Positions 10,555 through 20,909 of a stretch of DNA of 64,000 nt are shown here, in pieces. The notes below the pieces were generated by a model. That model saw only the letters and a list, made by a program, of their open reading frames with translations, searched no databases and was not told where the DNA came from. The stretch is from Sinorhizobium numidicum (GTDB lineage: Bacteria > Pseudomonadota > Alphaproteobacteria > Rhizobiales > Rhizobiaceae), in assembly GCF_029892045.1 (NCBI RefSeq), contig NZ_CP120368.1, positions 2,478,001-2,542,000 of the forward strand, read 5' to 3'. Made by a program: the position numbers and the translations under genes. Each line of letters begins with the position of its first letter. The stretch's first letter is position 1.

Positions 10555-12351
10555 TCAGTTCGATTGACGGCGCAGGAACGCCGGGATTTCGAGCTGATCA
10601 TCTTCGTGCGAGCGCGCCTGCGGCGAGACGCGACCGTGGTCATCGAGTTGGCCCCGACGCGGAGCATAAAGGCTCGCTTCCGGCGAAAGCGGGCGGCGCT
10701 GCTGGGAAGCGGCGCTCGGTGCCGCTGCCGTCATGTCTGCAGAGACGCCGTGGTCGTCATCGTCGCGACGGGAAAGCGAATTGGTGATTCGCTTCAGGAG
10801 CCCCATCGGTCCGCGCTCTTCCTGATGGGCCGGAGCCGGGTTGGCGCGATGGTCCATCTCTGCCTTTACGACCGGCGGAAAGTCTTCGACCTTCGGCATG
10901 CGTACCGGTTCGACGTGCTGACGCGCGACCGGAGCGGGCTCCTGACGGACCTGCTGCGGCTGGACTTGTGGCTGGAATTGCGGCTGCACCTGTGCCTGTA
11001 CCGGCATCTCGACCGGGCGCTGCACCGGCTGGGGCTGGCGCATTACAGGAGCGGCTTCCACCGGAGCGGCCCCGGCAAAGAGCCTGCTCTGCGGACGAAA
11101 CGCCTCTTCTTGCATCGGCTGGGCGGGCGCGGCGACTTGGGCGCGGGTGGCGATGTCGAGTTCGCGTTCCATCTCCGCTTCGCGGATTGCGAGCGCGATC
11201 TGGTCTACCGTGTTCTGCTGCTGCACAGGCTGCTGCACCGGCTGGTGGACCGGCTGCTGAACAGGAGCCGGCTGCTGGTGCGAGACGGTCTGCTGCGGCT
11301 GGGCCGGGACTGCGGCGGACGGGCGGACGATCGGCTTCGGCGCTACCGGACGAAAGTCGGCGGAACGACCCGCCACCTCCGCGGCCGTACGATCGATCCC
11401 GGTCGCAACCACGGAAACGCGAATCAGGCCTTCAAGCTCTTCGTCGAAGGTGGCGCCGAGAATGATGTTCGCGTCCGGATCCACTTCCTCGCGGATGCGC
11501 GTTGCAGCTTCGTCGACCTCGAAGAGGGTGAGGTCGCGGCCGCCGGTGATCGAGATCAGCAGGCCTTGAGCGCCCTTCATCGACGTTTCGTCGAGCAGCG
11601 GGTTGGCGATCGCGGCTTCGGCGGCGGCCATCGCGCGGCCCTCGCCGGAGGCTTCGCCCGTACCCATCATGGCGCGGCCCATTTCACGCATCACCGAGCG
11701 AACGTCGGCGAAGTCGAGGTTGATGAGGCCTTCCTTGACCATGAGGTCGGTGATGCAGGCGACACCCGAATAGAGCACCTGGTCGGCCATGGCGAAGGCA
11801 TCCGCGAAGGTCGTCTTGTCATTGGCGATGCGGAAGAGGTTCTGGTTCGGGATGACGATCAGGGTGTCGACCGACTTCTGCAGCTCGGTGATGCCCTGGT
11901 CGGCGAGGCGCATGCGGCGCTGGCCCTCGAAGTGGAAGGGCTTGGTGACGACGCCGACCGTCAGGATGCCCTTGTTGCGGGCTGCCTGCGCGACGATCGG
12001 GGCCGCACCGGTGCCGGTGCCGCCGCCCATGCCGGCGGTGACGAAGCACATATGCGTGCCGTTCAGGTGGTCGATGATCTCATCGATGCATTCTTCGGCC
12101 GCCGCGCGGCCGACTTCAGGCTGCGAGCCGGCGCCGAGACCTTCGGTGACGGCGACACCCATCTGGATGATCCGTTCGGCCTTGGTCATGGTCAGCGCCT
12201 GCGCATCCGTATTGGCGACGACGAAATCCACGCCCTGGAGCCCTGCGGTGATCATGTTGTTGACAGCGTTGCCGCCGCCGCCGCCGACGCCGAAGACCGT
12301 GATGCGGGGCTTCAGCTCGGTAATATCCGGCTTTTGCAAGTTGATGGTCAT
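10555..12351 (-). CDS. ftsZ: Cell division GTPase FtsZ (long-linker FtsZ1 type)
   Basis: Protein of 598 aa; most FtsZ proteins have about 380-400. Residues 1 to about 320 are the tubulin-like domain, with [13 protein letters not shown] near residue 21, the GTP-binding GGGTGTG loop at 109-115 and the T7-loop region [17 protein letters not shown]-rich low-complexity linker of some 240 residues follows, then a conserved tip ending [15 protein letters not shown], which is the FtsA/partner-binding peptide. The long linker is typical of rhizobial FtsZ1. FtsZ builds the cytokinetic ring. It is 103 bases after ftsA and ends at a strong terminator. Confidence 0.98.
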   Translation of the reverse strand: MTINLQKPDITELKPRITVFGVGGGGGNAVNNMITAGLQGVDFVVANTDAQALTMTKAERIIQMGVAVTEGLGAGSQPEVGRAAAEECIDEIIDHLNGTHMCFVTAGMGGGTGTGAAPIVAQAARNKGILTVGVVTKPFHFEGQRRMRLADQGITELQKSVDTLIVIPNQNLFRIANDKTTFADAFAMADQVLYSGVACITDLMVKEGLINLDFADVRSVMREMGRAMMGTGEASGEGRAMAAAEAAIANPLLDETSMKGAQGLLISITGGRDLTLFEVDEAATRIREEVDPDANIILGATFDEELEGLIRVSVVATGIDRTAAEVAGRSADFRPVAPKPIVRPSAAVPAQPQQTVSHQQPAPVQQPVHQPVQQPVQQQNTVDQIALAIREAEMERELDIATRAQVAAPAQPMQEEAFRPQSRLFAGAAPVEAAPVMRQPQPVQRPVEMPVQAQVQPQFQPQVQPQQVRQEPAPVARQHVEPVRMPKVEDFPPVVKAEMDHRANPAPAHQEERGPMGLLKRITNSLSRRDDDDHGVSADMTAAAPSAASQQRRPLSPEASLYAPRRGQLDDHGRVSPQARSHEDDQLEIPAFLRRQSN

Positions 12352-12454
12352 GCTAGCGTTCCTTCTCGTTTTCTGGCCGCCTTGCCGAGCCGGCCAAATC
12401 CTTCAAAACTCAAACACCTGTCTCGTCCGGCAACGCGAATTGCGCCGGCGAAGC

Positions 12455-13786
12455 TCAGAAACTTTCTTTCAGCCACTGGCCCATGCGGGCGATGCGGCTG
12501 TTTCCGCCGCCGAACGTCGAGAACACGCCGCCGTGTGTGGCATGGGTCTCGAGATCGGCGACCTGCGGATAAATCATCAGCCCGACGGCCGTGGAGAAGG
12601 CCGGGCCCTTGGCGGCGGCCGGCAGGCCGGAAACGCCGAGCGGCCGGCCGATGCGGACATTGCGCGCCAGAATTCGCCGCGCCGCTTCCGGCAACCCGGT
12701 CAACTGGCTGGCGCCACCCGTCAGTACGATCCGCTTGCCGACGATCGGGCTGAAGCCGGAGCGCTGAATACGATCGCGAATGAGCTCCAGCGTCTCTTCG
12801 ATGCGGGCGCGCACGATGCGCGAGACCAGCGCACGCGGCACGTGGGTCGGCTGGTCACGATCGTCCTCGCCGATCGGCGGAACGGAAACGACGTCGCGTT
12901 CGTCGGCGCTGTTCGGGAGTGCGGAACCGTGCACCACCTTCAGGCGCTCGGCATCCTCGATGCGCGTCGAAAGCCCGCGCGCGAGATCCGTGGTGACGTG
13001 GTGGCCGCCGAGGCTGACGGCATCCGCATGAACCAGCTTGCCTTCCGCAAAGACGGAAATCGTCGTCGTGCCGCCGCCCATGTCGATCGCCGCGCAACCG
13101 AGCTCGACTTCATCGTCGACGAGCGCCGCAAGGCCGCTGGCATAGGGTGTCGCGACGATACCCTCGACCGAGAGATGGGCGCGGTTGACGCAAAGCTCGA
13201 GATTCTTGAGCGCTGCCCGCTCGGCGGTCAGCACATGCATGTCGACACCGAGCACGTCGCCGAACATCGCCAGCGGATCGCGGATACCGCGCTCGCCGTC
13301 GAGCGAAAAGCCGGTCGGCAGCGAATGGAGGATCGCCCGGTCCGAGCGCAACGACTGCTGGCCGGCAGCGGCGAGAACTTTCTTGAGATCGCTCGCATCG
13401 ACCTCCTGTCCGCCGAGGTCGATCGTCGCCGTATAGACGTCGCTCTGCAGACGGCCGGCGGAGACGTTGACGATCAGACTGTCGATCGTCAGTCCCGCCA
13501 TGCGTTCCGCCGCATCAACCGCAAGCCGGACGACGCTTTCGGCGGCATCGAGGTCGGCGATGACGCCGTTCTTCACGCCGCGCGACTTCTGATGGCCGAT
13601 GCCGATGATTTCGATATTGTGAGTGCGGCCCGGCAGGATCTGGCTTTCGGCGCGCGGCGTGAGCCGGCCGATCATGCAGACGACCTTGGTAGAACCGATG
13701 TCGAGCACCGAGACGACATGCGACCGCTTGGACGAAAGCGGCTTCAGGCGCGGGAGGCCGAAGCTGGCGGAACCGAACAAACTCAT
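12455..13786 (-). CDS. ftsA: Cell division protein FtsA
   Basis: Actin-like ATPase of 443 aa that tethers FtsZ to the membrane. The phosphate-1 motif VLDIGSTKVVCMIG is at about residues 27-40, and the phosphate-2 region CAAIDMGGGTTTISVFAEG is visible further on. The C-terminus ends in an amphipathic stretch SRIARMGQWLKESF, the expected membrane-targeting helix. The ATG at 13786 overlaps the ftsQ stop by four bases, so ftsQ and ftsA are coupled; a longer upstream reading would run through ftsQ. Confidence 0.97.
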   Translation of the reverse strand: MSLFGSASFGLPRLKPLSSKRSHVVSVLDIGSTKVVCMIGRLTPRAESQILPGRTHNIEIIGIGHQKSRGVKNGVIADLDAAESVVRLAVDAAERMAGLTIDSLIVNVSAGRLQSDVYTATIDLGGQEVDASDLKKVLAAAGQQSLRSDRAILHSLPTGFSLDGERGIRDPLAMFGDVLGVDMHVLTAERAALKNLELCVNRAHLSVEGIVATPYASGLAALVDDEVELGCAAIDMGGGTTTISVFAEGKLVHADAVSLGGHHVTTDLARGLSTRIEDAERLKVVHGSALPNSADERDVVSVPPIGEDDRDQPTHVPRALVSRIVRARIEETLELIRDRIQRSGFSPIVGKRIVLTGGASQLTGLPEAARRILARNVRIGRPLGVSGLPAAAKGPAFSTAVGLMIYPQVADLETHATHGGVFSTFGGGNSRIARMGQWLKESF

Positions 13787-14715
13787 ATCCGCTTCTCCTG
13801 GGCTTTCAGCATCTTCTCCCTCGCCTTGAGCGCGACTTCCCGGCGAGCGACGGCTTCCGGTGTCAGTTGTACGGTTGTACGGTCTTCGAGCCGCAGATCG
13901 ACGGCGGCGATATCGCGTTCGAGAAGCTGGTGCCGCTCTTCCATTTCGGAGAGAACCTGCATCGCCCGGGCGACATCCTTTTCCGGAAGCTTCACGACGA
14001 TGCCGTTGTCGAGGCGCAGATCCCAGCGGCGGCCGGCCACGCGCACGAACGCCTTGACGCGCGAGCGGAACTCCGGCCAGCGGGAGAATTCGTCGTAGAA
14101 GCCCGCGGCCGCCGTCTCGGCGTCGCGGCCGACGAAAAGCGGCAGAGCGGCGAACTTGTTGTCCCGAAGCGGCGCGATAACGCTGCCGCTCCTCTCGATG
14201 AGCGAAAGATCCGAACCATGCTGCCAGATGCCGAAGGCCTTGCGCTCCGTCAGAGTGACCTCGATCGTGCCCGGATAGATCTTGCGCACGGTAACCGCCT
14301 GCACCCACGGCAGTTCGGCAATCAGCCGGCGCGCTTCGGCAATATCGAGCGCCACGAGCGAGGTCGTGCCGTCGAGACCAAGCTGCTGGAGAATATCGAT
14401 CTCCGAGGTCTGTGCGTTGCCGGAAACCCGCACATCCTCGATCGCAAAGCCGACGGCGGTCGTCGAGGCCTGCGCGAAGTTCTGCGTGTGCCCGCCGAGG
14501 GACATGCCGTAGAGGCCGGTCGCGGCGAAGAAGGCGACAGCGGAGAGCGTTCCCGTATGCGCGGGAAAACGGACACGGCCGGTGCCGAGGCTGACCAGGA
14601 AACGAAAGCTCCTGCGCAGCGGACGCGGCAGCACGAACGTATCATCCGCCTCGGCGCCGATGCCGTCGAGCGGGTAACGAACCCTTTTGCCCCTTCTGCC
14701 CCTCAACGCAAGCAC
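13783..14715 (-). CDS. ftsQ: Cell division protein FtsQ
   Basis: Bitopic divisome protein of about 310 aa. A basic cytoplasmic tail is followed by one membrane segment near residues 45-65 ([16 protein letters not shown]), a POTRA domain ([20 protein letters not shown]...) and the FtsQ beta domain. I prefer the GTG at 14715, which has GGTGGAGGA just upstream; another GTG at 14736 would extend it by seven residues. Either start overlaps the end of ddlB, so the two are translationally coupled. The stop overlaps the ftsA ATG by four bases. Confidence 0.93.
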   Translation of the reverse strand: MLALRGRRGKRVRYPLDGIGAEADDTFVLPRPLRRSFRFLVSLGTGRVRFPAHTGTLSAVAFFAATGLYGMSLGGHTQNFAQASTTAVGFAIEDVRVSGNAQTSEIDILQQLGLDGTTSLVALDIAEARRLIAELPWVQAVTVRKIYPGTIEVTLTERKAFGIWQHGSDLSLIERSGSVIAPLRDNKFAALPLFVGRDAETAAAGFYDEFSRWPEFRSRVKAFVRVAGRRWDLRLDNGIVVKLPEKDVARAMQVLSEMEERHQLLERDIAAVDLRLEDRTTVQLTPEAVARREVALKAREKMLKAQEKRI

Positions 14716-15629
14716 GACGCGTCCTCCACCATCCACCTTAGTAACTCGCCAAACTGAAGGCCTGCATGCTGCGCCATTTCAGGCACCAGGGAGGTCGGGG
14801 TCATGCCGGGCTGGGTGTTGATTTCCAACCAGATCAATTCGCCCTCGCCGGCCCCGCGATCATCGAAACGAAAGTCGGATCGGCTCACGCCCCGGCAGCC
14901 GATTGCCTGATGCGCCTTCAATGCGAGTGTTTGTATTTTTTGGTAAATATTTGGTGAAATCTGCGCCGGAATGACGTGGTTCGAACCACCTTTTACGTAT
15001 TTCGAATCATAATCGTAGAAGGCATGCCCCTGCGGGATGATCTCGGTGACGCCGAGCGCAACGTCGCCCATGACGGCACAGGTGAGTTCGCGACCTGCGA
15101 TATAACGCTCGACCATGACGCGATCGCCGTAGCGCCATTCGGTCGACGTGATCACCTGGGGCGGGTGCGACTGATCTTCCTTGACGATGACGACGCCGAA
15201 GCTCGACCCCTCGCGAACCGGCTTCACCACATAGGGCGGCTGCATCGGATGAACGTTGCCGAAGGTGCGGCGATCCATGATCAACGCATCGGCGACCGGG
15301 ATACCGGCGGCTTTGGCGACGTGCTTGGCCTGCGCCTTGTCCATGGCAAGCGCGGAAGCAAGGACGCCGGAATGGGTATAGGGGATTTCGAGATACTCCA
15401 GGATGCCCTGGATCGTGCCGTCTTCACCGAAGGGACCATGGAGCGCGTTGAAGACGACATCGGGGCGCAAATCGGCCAGAACCGCGGCCACGTCGCGGCC
15501 GACATCGATGCGGGTGACCCGATAGCCTTCCGCCTCGAGAGCATCCGCGCAAGCTGTCCCGGAGGATAGGCTTACGGGCCTCTCCGAGGAAAATCCGCCC
15601 ATCAGGACAGCAACATGCTTGCCGCTCAT
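14703..15629 (-). CDS. ddlB: D-alanine--D-alanine ligase
   Basis: ATP-grasp ligase of 308 aa making the D-Ala-D-Ala dipeptide for peptidoglycan precursors. Visible features are the N-terminal [20 protein letters not shown], the [17 protein letters not shown] loop, the ATP-binding [13 protein letters not shown] and the magnesium-site region [27 protein letters not shown] lies before the ATG. It is the first gene of the ddlB-ftsQ-ftsA-ftsZ block, separated from murB by aqpZ and a gene remnant. Confidence 0.97.
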   Translation of the reverse strand: MSGKHVAVLMGGFSSERPVSLSSGTACADALEAEGYRVTRIDVGRDVAAVLADLRPDVVFNALHGPFGEDGTIQGILEYLEIPYTHSGVLASALAMDKAQAKHVAKAAGIPVADALIMDRRTFGNVHPMQPPYVVKPVREGSSFGVVIVKEDQSHPPQVITSTEWRYGDRVMVERYIAGRELTCAVMGDVALGVTEIIPQGHAFYDYDSKYVKGGSNHVIPAQISPNIYQKIQTLALKAHQAIGCRGVSRSDFRFDDRGAGEGELIWLEINTQPGMTPTSLVPEMAQHAGLQFGELLRWMVEDASCLR

Positions 15630-15733
15630 TCAAACCCCCAAACAATACGCCACTATTGCCAAGCTTGCTTGCGTCTGGCTGATTCCGACAGCCGAGTCGC
15701 GGGCAGCCGAATAGGGGCCACTACAACAACATC

Positions 15734-15741
15734 ATGGTTAA
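15734..15741. promoter_or_regulatory. Possible CtrA half-site upstream of ddlB
   Basis: ATGGTTAA, the reverse complement of TTAACCAT, sits about 105 bases before the ddlB ATG, and a second GGTTAAC follows at about 15757. TTAACCAT is the motif reported for CtrA in alphaproteobacteria. A single 8-mer is weak evidence; the location before the division genes is what makes it worth recording. Confidence 0.35.
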
Positions 15742-15887
15742 CGAACCGTTTACTTTGGTTAACTCTTATCGCAAAAGCGCGAGCTTTCCGCCCGCGGAGA
15801 ATCAGCCAAAGGCAAGGATTTCGTCGCTGAATCAGCGCTTTGTATGACCGTTAAGGGAAATCTGGACAGCAAGATGAAAAACGAAGA

Positions 15888-15909
15888 CCCCGCCTGAAAA
15901 CAGGCGGGG
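15888..15909 (-). terminator. Intrinsic terminator downstream of aqpZ
   Basis: Perfect 9-bp stem CCCCGCCTG / CAGGCGGGG with an AAAA loop on the plus strand. On the minus strand it is followed by TCTTCGTTTTT. It lies about 95 bases beyond the aqpZ stop and about 250 bases before ddlB, so it should insulate ddlB-ftsQAZ from aqpZ transcription. Confidence 0.8.
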
Positions 15910-15948
15910 CCGCCGAGACTGCCGCCCGATCGCTCCTCGGAGTGGCTG

Positions 15949-16052
15949 GAGCATCCCGCTTTCAAGCGGAACCGCTGGAAGCGGACAAGATGCTCTAGAA
16001 TCTAGAGTGCTAGAGCGTCCTTTGTGCGTTCACTTGAACGCACGGCGCTCAA
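15949..16052 (-). repeat. Divergent mosaic repeat overlapping the aqpZ 3' end (copy K)
   Basis: A composite palindrome. An outer AGCATC...GATGCT pair (about 15949-15993) encloses two inner hairpins. Next comes CTCTAGAATCTAGAG. The last part, TTTGTGCGTTCACTTGAACG plus CACGGCGCTC, matches the terminal module of the other mosaic repeats, where it reads CTTTGTGCGTCTGAAAAGAC plus GCACGGCGCTG. The terminal module lies inside the aqpZ reading frame. Confidence 0.7.
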
Positions 16053-16736
16053 GTCGTCCTCTCCGACGATCTTCCAGACGACGCCGGCGATCGCCGCGCC
16101 GATGATCGGGGCAACCCAGAAGAGCCAGAGCTGGGAAAGCGCCCAGTCACCCACGAACAGCGCCTGCCCGGTCGAGCGCGCCGGATTGACAGAGGTATTG
16201 GTGACCGGGATGGAAACGAGGTGGATCAGCGTGAGCGCCAGGCCGATGGCGATCGGCGCAAAGCCTGAAGGCACCCGGCTATGCGTCGATCCGAGAATGA
16301 TGAACAGGAAGAAGAATGTCATGACGATTTCGGTGACGAGCGCCGCCGTGAGCGAATAACCGCCCGGCGAATGCTCACCGTAGCCATTCGCGGCAAAGCC
16401 TCCAAGCTGGAAATCCGCCTTGCCGCTGGCGATCACATAGAGCACGGCTGCCGCAACGATCGCCCCCATAACCTGCGCTATGACGTAGCCGACCAGCCTG
16501 AACGCCGGGAATTTGCCGGCGGCGGCAAGGCCTACCGAGACCGCCGGATTGAAATGCCCGCCGGAAATTCCTCCGACCGCATAAGCCATCGTCAGGACCG
16601 TGAGACCGAATGCAAAGGAAACACCCAGCAGGCCGATGCCGACCTGGGGAAACGCCGCGGCAAGCACGGCGCTGCCGCAACCGCCGAAGACAAGCCAGAA
16701 CGTACCGAGAAATTCCGCAGAAAGCTTCTTGAACAT
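16002..16736 (-). CDS. aqpZ: Aquaporin Z
   Basis: Six-helix water channel of 244 aa. Both NPA half-helix motifs are present, NPAVSVGLA (about residues 62-70) and [11 protein letters not shown] (about 184-194), with the pore arginine right after the second NPA. AqpZ of E. coli has 231 residues. The extra C-terminal tail, from about [15 protein letters not shown], is encoded by a mosaic repeat module that also supplies the TAG stop. It has its own terminator and sits between murB and ddlB, splitting the dcw cluster. Osmoregulatory role is from the family. Confidence 0.95.
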   Translation of the reverse strand: MFKKLSAEFLGTFWLVFGGCGSAVLAAAFPQVGIGLLGVSFAFGLTVLTMAYAVGGISGGHFNPAVSVGLAAAGKFPAFRLVGYVIAQVMGAIVAAAVLYVIASGKADFQLGGFAANGYGEHSPGGYSLTAALVTEIVMTFFFLFIILGSTHSRVPSGFAPIAIGLALTLIHLVSIPVTNTSVNPARSTGQALFVGDWALSQLWLFWVAPIIGAAIAGVVWKIVGEDDLSAVRSSERTKDALAL

Positions 16737-16858
16737 GAATTCGCTCCCAGAATCGAAGCCGATCGCTTCAATTGCCGAGAGTTCGCCACAATTTGATTCC
16801 GGTCAAGCCGGTTGTCTACATCTTGCCGGCGCGCGTAATGCGGGAGAAAATCCCGGTC

Positions 16859-17223
16859 TCCGGCATTCTCTCCCATCGTTTCGGCCGGCGTCTCGTGCTG
16901 GTGCTGGCGACGATCGCGATCGGCGTTTTCGGCCTCGTTATGGCGCCGCTGCTGACGAGCGGTCTTGGCGGCGCCTTGGCCTTCTCGATCATGGGCCTCG
17001 GTCTGATGGGATTGACCTATGGGCCGATCGGCGCGGCACTCGCCGCCCCTTCCCGACGGCGGTGCGCTATACCGGTGCCTCGATGACCTTCAACATCGCC
17101 GGCGCATCACTGGCGCCCTATATCGCCACCTGGCTGGGCCATGTCGGCTACTAGCTGCTCGCGGCGCCGCTGATCACGCCTGCCTGCCTGCTGCTCGCAA
17201 AGGAGGAAGAAGTCTCCGGCTGA
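16859..17223 (+). pseudogene. C-terminal remnant of an MFS transporter
   Basis: Translation gives VSGILSHRFGRRLVLVLATIAIGVFGLVMAPLLTSG..., then a frame change near 17040-17060, then FPTAVRYTGASMTFNIAGASLAPYIATWLG. The phrases 'LSHRFGRR' and 'FPTAVRYTGASMTFNIAG' are typical of the loop and late helices of metabolite/proton symporters. The second frame hits TAG at 17152-17154, and the expected C-terminal tail continues in that frame to TGA at 17223. There is no N-terminal half. It is therefore a decayed fragment with at least one frameshift and one nonsense codon. No function expected. Confidence 0.8.
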
Positions 17224-17245
17224 GAGCGGAAACCATACTCATGAA

Positions 17246-17284
17246 GAAAGGGCCGCGATGTTTCCCGTCGCGGCCCTTTCTTTC
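17246..17284. terminator. Strong bidirectional-type hairpin terminator
   Basis: Stem AAAGGGCCGCGA / TCGCGGCCCTTT (arms about 17247-17258 and 17268-17279, 9-nt loop) followed by CTTTC on the plus strand and CTTCAT on the minus strand. It would end transcription of the decayed MFS gene, and could also catch leftward transcripts leaving murB. Confidence 0.8.
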
Positions 17285-17292
17285 GTGGTCCT

Positions 17293-17397
17293 CCTGCATG
17301 ATTCCTCAAATCGGAACCGATTTAAGGACAAAACCACGCAGCAGTTCAAAGTGCTACAGCGGCCGTTGCGCGCCTGAAAAGATGCACGGCGCTGCTG
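17293..17397 (+). repeat. Mosaic palindromic repeat, RIME-like, copy B
   Basis: Same three-part structure and orientation as the copy at 3171-3273. The first palindrome is imperfect (ATTCCTCAAATCGGAACCGA then TTTAAGGACAAAACCACGCA), followed by GCAGTTCAAAGTGCTACAGC and a final GCACGGCGCTGCTG. It ends two bases before the murB stop codon on the opposite strand. Confidence 0.8.
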
Positions 17398-17398
17398 G

Positions 17399-18373
17399 TC
17401 AAGCGATGCCGTAACCGAGGAATTCCTTTATCTCGTAGCCCGGCATGAACTTGCCGACACGCTTGATCTCCCATTCGAGCTTCACGCCGGAATGTTCCAG
17501 CACGCGGTGGCGCACCGTCTCACCGAGATATTCAAGCTCGTAGCCGGTCGCCTGGCCGGTGTTGATCATGAAGTTGCAGTGGAGCGGCGACATCTGCGCA
17601 TTGCCGATCATCATGCCGCGGCAACCGGCTTCGTCGATCAGCTTCCAGGCCGAATGGCCGTCCGGGTTCTTGAAGGTCGAGCCGCCCGTCTTTTCGCGGA
17701 TCGGCTGCACGGTCTCGCGATGCTGGCGCACGGCGTCCATGTCGGTACGGATCTTGTTCTTGTCCTCCGGATAGCCCTCGAAGATCGCATGCGTGAAGAT
17801 CAGGTCCTTGGCCGCCGCCGAATGACGATAGGCATAGCCCATGTCGGCATTGCTGAGCACATGCTTCTTGCCCTTGCGATCGACCGCATGGACTTCGACG
17901 ACGCGCTCGCGCGTTTCGGCTCCATTGGCGCCGGCATTCATCCGGAGCGCGCCGCCGATCGAGCCCGGGATGCCGTAATAGAAGTAGAAGCCGCCGATAC
18001 CGTGATCGAGCGCCATGGCGGCGATATTCTTGTCCGGGCAGATGGCGCCCGCCTTGATACGGTTCTCGCCGGCGATCTCGAGATCGCCGAAGCCCTTTGC
18101 CGAAAGCCGGATCACGACGCCCGGTATGCCGCCATCGCGCACCAGCAGGTTGGAACCGACGCCGATCACCATGACCGGCACCTCCTGCGGCACGAGCTTC
18201 AGGAAGGTGATGAGATCATCCGTGTCGTGCGGCTGGAACATGAGCTCGGCGAGTCCGCCAGCACGAAACCAGGTCACGCGATCCATCGGGGCATCCGGCG
18301 TGATGCGTCCGCGGACTGCGCTGACGCCGCTTCCGAGCGCCTCGATAAGTTTCTGACCGTTGACCTGTTTCAT
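17399..18373 (-). CDS. murB: UDP-N-acetylenolpyruvoylglucosamine reductase
   Basis: FAD enzyme of 324 aa that reduces UDP-GlcNAc-enolpyruvate to UDP-MurNAc. Visible are the FAD-domain motifs [20 protein letters not shown] and [18 protein letters not shown], and the catalytic serine in [10 protein letters not shown]. The ATG at 18373 ([13 protein letters not shown]) lies 2 nt after the murC stop with AGGA upstream; a longer reading would run back through murC. Last gene of the mur block, with a mosaic repeat abutting its 3' end. Confidence 0.97.
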   Translation of the reverse strand: MKQVNGQKLIEALGSGVSAVRGRITPDAPMDRVTWFRAGGLAELMFQPHDTDDLITFLKLVPQEVPVMVIGVGSNLLVRDGGIPGVVIRLSAKGFGDLEIAGENRIKAGAICPDKNIAAMALDHGIGGFYFYYGIPGSIGGALRMNAGANGAETRERVVEVHAVDRKGKKHVLSNADMGYAYRHSAAAKDLIFTHAIFEGYPEDKNKIRTDMDAVRQHRETVQPIREKTGGSTFKNPDGHSAWKLIDEAGCRGMMIGNAQMSPLHCNFMINTGQATGYELEYLGETVRHRVLEHSGVKLEWEIKRVGKFMPGYEIKEFLGYGIA

Positions 18374-18375
18374 GC

Positions 18376-19785
18376 TCAAATTCCTGATATATCCGCGAGT
18401 TCCTTGGGCAAGGCCGCGGCCCAATAGGTGATGCTGCCAGCCCCCAAGAGAACCACAAAATCGCCCGGCTGCGCAATCTTCGAGACGATCGGCGCGAGCG
18501 CTTCCTGTCCGGCGACATGACGAGCGTCTCGATGGCCGGCTGCCTTGATGCGGTTGACGAGCACTTCGGAATTGACGCCGTCGATCGCGTCCTCGCCGGC
18601 AGCATAGACCGGGGCGATGAGGATAGTATCGGCATCGTTGAAACAGGCGGAGAAATCTTCGAACAGGCTCGACAGGCGCGAATAGCGGTGCGGCTGGTGA
18701 ACCGCGATGATGCGCCCCTGGCAGGCCTCGCGTGCCGCCCTCAAGACCGCCTTGATCTCCACCGGATGATGGCCGTAGTCGTCGAAAATGCGCGTGCCCT
18801 GCCACTCGCCGGTGAGCGTGAAGCGGCGCTTCACGCCGCCGAACGAGGCGAGCCCCCTTGCGATCGCTTCCGGCTTGATGCCGAGACGCTGGGCGACCGC
18901 AACGGCGGCCGTGGCATTGGAGACGTTATGGCGGCCCGGCATCGGCAGACGCAGGTCCTTCATCTCGATCACCTGTCCGGTGCGGCGGCGGCGGATCACA
19001 ATATCGAAAATCGAGGTGGCGCCATCCATCCGGATATTATGATAACGCACGTCCGCTTGCGGGTTCTCGCCGTAGGTGATGACCTTGCGATCCTCGATTT
19101 TGCTGACCATCGTCTGCACTTCGGGATGATCGAGGCAGAGCACGCCGAAGCCATAGAAGGGCACGTTCTCGACGAACTGCCGGAACGCCGCGCGCACGGC
19201 GTCGAAATTGCCGTAGTGATCGAGATGCTCGGGGTCGATGTTGGTGACGACGGCGATGTCGGCCGGCAGTTTCAGGAAGGTGCCGTCGGATTCGTCCGCT
19301 TCGACCACCATCCATTCGCCGGCGCCCATGCGCGCATTGGTGCCATAGGCGTTGATGATGCCGCCGTTGATGACGGTCGGATCGAGGCCGCCCGCATCGA
19401 GCAGCGCCGCGATCATCGAGGTCGTCGTCGTCTTGCCGTGGGTGCCGCCGATCGCGATCGCATTGCGGAAGCGCATCAGTTCGGCGAGCATTTCGGCACG
19501 GCGCACGACGGGGAGAAACTTCTCGCGTGCGGCGATGAGCTCCGGATTGTCGTTCTTGATCGCGGTCGAGACGACCACTACCTCGGCATCGCCGAGATTT
19601 TCCGCCTTGTGGCCGACAGAGATCTCGATGCCTTTGTCGCGCAGGCGCTGCACGTTGGCGCTCTCGGACTGATCCGAGCCTTGTACCCGATGGCCGAGAT
19701 TGTGCAGCACCTCTGCAATGCCGCTCATGCCAATGCCGCCGATGCCAATGAAATGTACGAGCCCGATCGTCTTCGGCATTTTCAT
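18376..19785 (-). CDS. murC: UDP-N-acetylmuramate--L-alanine ligase
   Basis: Mur ligase of 469 aa adding the first stem-peptide residue (L-Ala) to UDP-MurNAc. The N-terminal nucleotide fold is [22 protein letters not shown], and the P-loop is [12 protein letters not shown] (GTHGKTT at 114-120). The C-terminal domain contains [15 protein letters not shown], a MurC-type signature, and [11 protein letters not shown]. The start overlaps the murG stop by four bases and the stop is 2 nt before murB. Cytosolic. Confidence 0.98.
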   Translation of the reverse strand: MKMPKTIGLVHFIGIGGIGMSGIAEVLHNLGHRVQGSDQSESANVQRLRDKGIEISVGHKAENLGDAEVVVVSTAIKNDNPELIAAREKFLPVVRRAEMLAELMRFRNAIAIGGTHGKTTTTSMIAALLDAGGLDPTVINGGIINAYGTNARMGAGEWMVVEADESDGTFLKLPADIAVVTNIDPEHLDHYGNFDAVRAAFRQFVENVPFYGFGVLCLDHPEVQTMVSKIEDRKVITYGENPQADVRYHNIRMDGATSIFDIVIRRRRTGQVIEMKDLRLPMPGRHNVSNATAAVAVAQRLGIKPEAIARGLASFGGVKRRFTLTGEWQGTRIFDDYGHHPVEIKAVLRAAREACQGRIIAVHQPHRYSRLSSLFEDFSACFNDADTILIAPVYAAGEDAIDGVNSEVLVNRIKAAGHRDARHVAGQEALAPIVSKIAQPGDFVVLLGAGSITYWAAALPKELADISGI

Positions 19786-20906
19786 GAGCGTGTTTCCTTG
19801 AATTTCTCGACTGTCGAGCCGCTGGCAATAGCCTCTACCAGGGATGCAAGCAAGCGCGCGGCGTCCGGTTTGCCGGTTTGCCGGGCGTTCGCCGCCATCT
19901 GCGCCAGCGCCTCCGGGTTGTTCATGGCGTCGGAAAGGATGCCGGCGAGCCTCTCGGCGCTGAGTTCCGCCTGAGCGATCACCCTTGCACCGCCCTTTGC
20001 AGCAAGTGCTGCGGCATTGGCCGCCTGATCGTGGTCGAGCGCATAGGGATACGGCACGAGGATTGCTGGACGGCCGATCGCCGAGATTTCGGAAACGGTC
20101 GACGCGCCGGAACGGCAGATCACGAGTTGTGCCGTCGCAATCCGCGCGGCCATGTCGTTGAAGAAGGGAGAAACCTCGGCTGGCACACCGAGTTTCTCAT
20201 AAGCTGCGATCACGCCTTCCCTGTCTTCGGGCCGCGCCTGCTGCGTCACCTTCAGCCGCTGGCGCGCGGCATCGTCGAGCCGGCAGATCGCCTGCGGCAC
20301 CGTCTTCGAGAAATATTGCGCGCCTTGGCTGCCGCCGAAGACGACGAGATGGAACGGCGCGTCCCCTCCGGACGACGCGTAGGGCGCGCCGGCCGATTTA
20401 AGCACCACGGGGCGCACCGGGTTCCCGGTCATCACGGTTTTCGCAGCAAAGGCTCCGGTGCCTTCGGGAAGAAAGCCGCCCGCAACCGCCTGCACCCGCG
20501 AGGCAAGCATCTTGTTGGCCCGCCCCATGACGGCATTCTGCTCATGAATGAGCGAGGGGACGCCGACGCCCGTTGCGGCCAAGAGGGGCGGCACGGTCGG
20601 ATAGCCGCCAAAACCGATGACGGCCCTGGGCCTGAGACGTGTGATCAGCCGCCGCGCAGCCCGCAAGCCCGTCCAGAGTTTCCAGACCGATCGCGCCAGT
20701 TTGATCGGGTTCTTCGAACCGATCGTCGCCGATGGCACGACATGCACCTCGTCCGCCGGAAACTTGCCGGCGTAACGCTCGGCGCGGCTGTCGGTGACCA
20801 GATGCACCGAGTAGCCGGAAGCTTTGAGCTCATGGGCCAGCGCTTCGGCGGGAAAGAGATGGCCGCCGGTGCCTCCGGCGGCGAGAAGAATGATGCCTTT
20901 GTCCAT
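19782..20906 (-). CDS. murG: Lipid II synthase MurG (N-acetylglucosaminyltransferase)
   Basis: Membrane-associated GT-B glycosyltransferase of 374 aa that turns lipid I into lipid II. The glycine-rich loop [18 protein letters not shown] is at residues 7-24. The second glycine-rich region [15 protein letters not shown] and the UDP-GlcNAc-binding [33 protein letters not shown] are visible. It starts 3 nt after ftsW and overlaps murC by four bases. Confidence 0.98.
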   Translation of the reverse strand: MDKGIILLAAGGTGGHLFPAEALAHELKASGYSVHLVTDSRAERYAGKFPADEVHVVPSATIGSKNPIKLARSVWKLWTGLRAARRLITRLRPRAVIGFGGYPTVPPLLAATGVGVPSLIHEQNAVMGRANKMLASRVQAVAGGFLPEGTGAFAAKTVMTGNPVRPVVLKSAGAPYASSGGDAPFHLVVFGGSQGAQYFSKTVPQAICRLDDAARQRLKVTQQARPEDREGVIAAYEKLGVPAEVSPFFNDMAARIATAQLVICRSGASTVSEISAIGRPAILVPYPYALDHDQAANAAALAAKGGARVIAQAELSAERLAGILSDAMNNPEALAQMAANARQTGKPDAARLLASLVEAIASGSTVEKFKETRS

Positions 20907-20909
20907 GTC

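Noticed and set aside
10534..14098. Very long open frames on the plus strand (over 700 codons) across the ftsZ-ftsA region
   Set aside because: They are shadows of ftsZ, ftsA and ftsQ on the opposite strand, in high-GC DNA where stops are rare. Their translation is rich in R, H and L, with no family signature or ribosome site.
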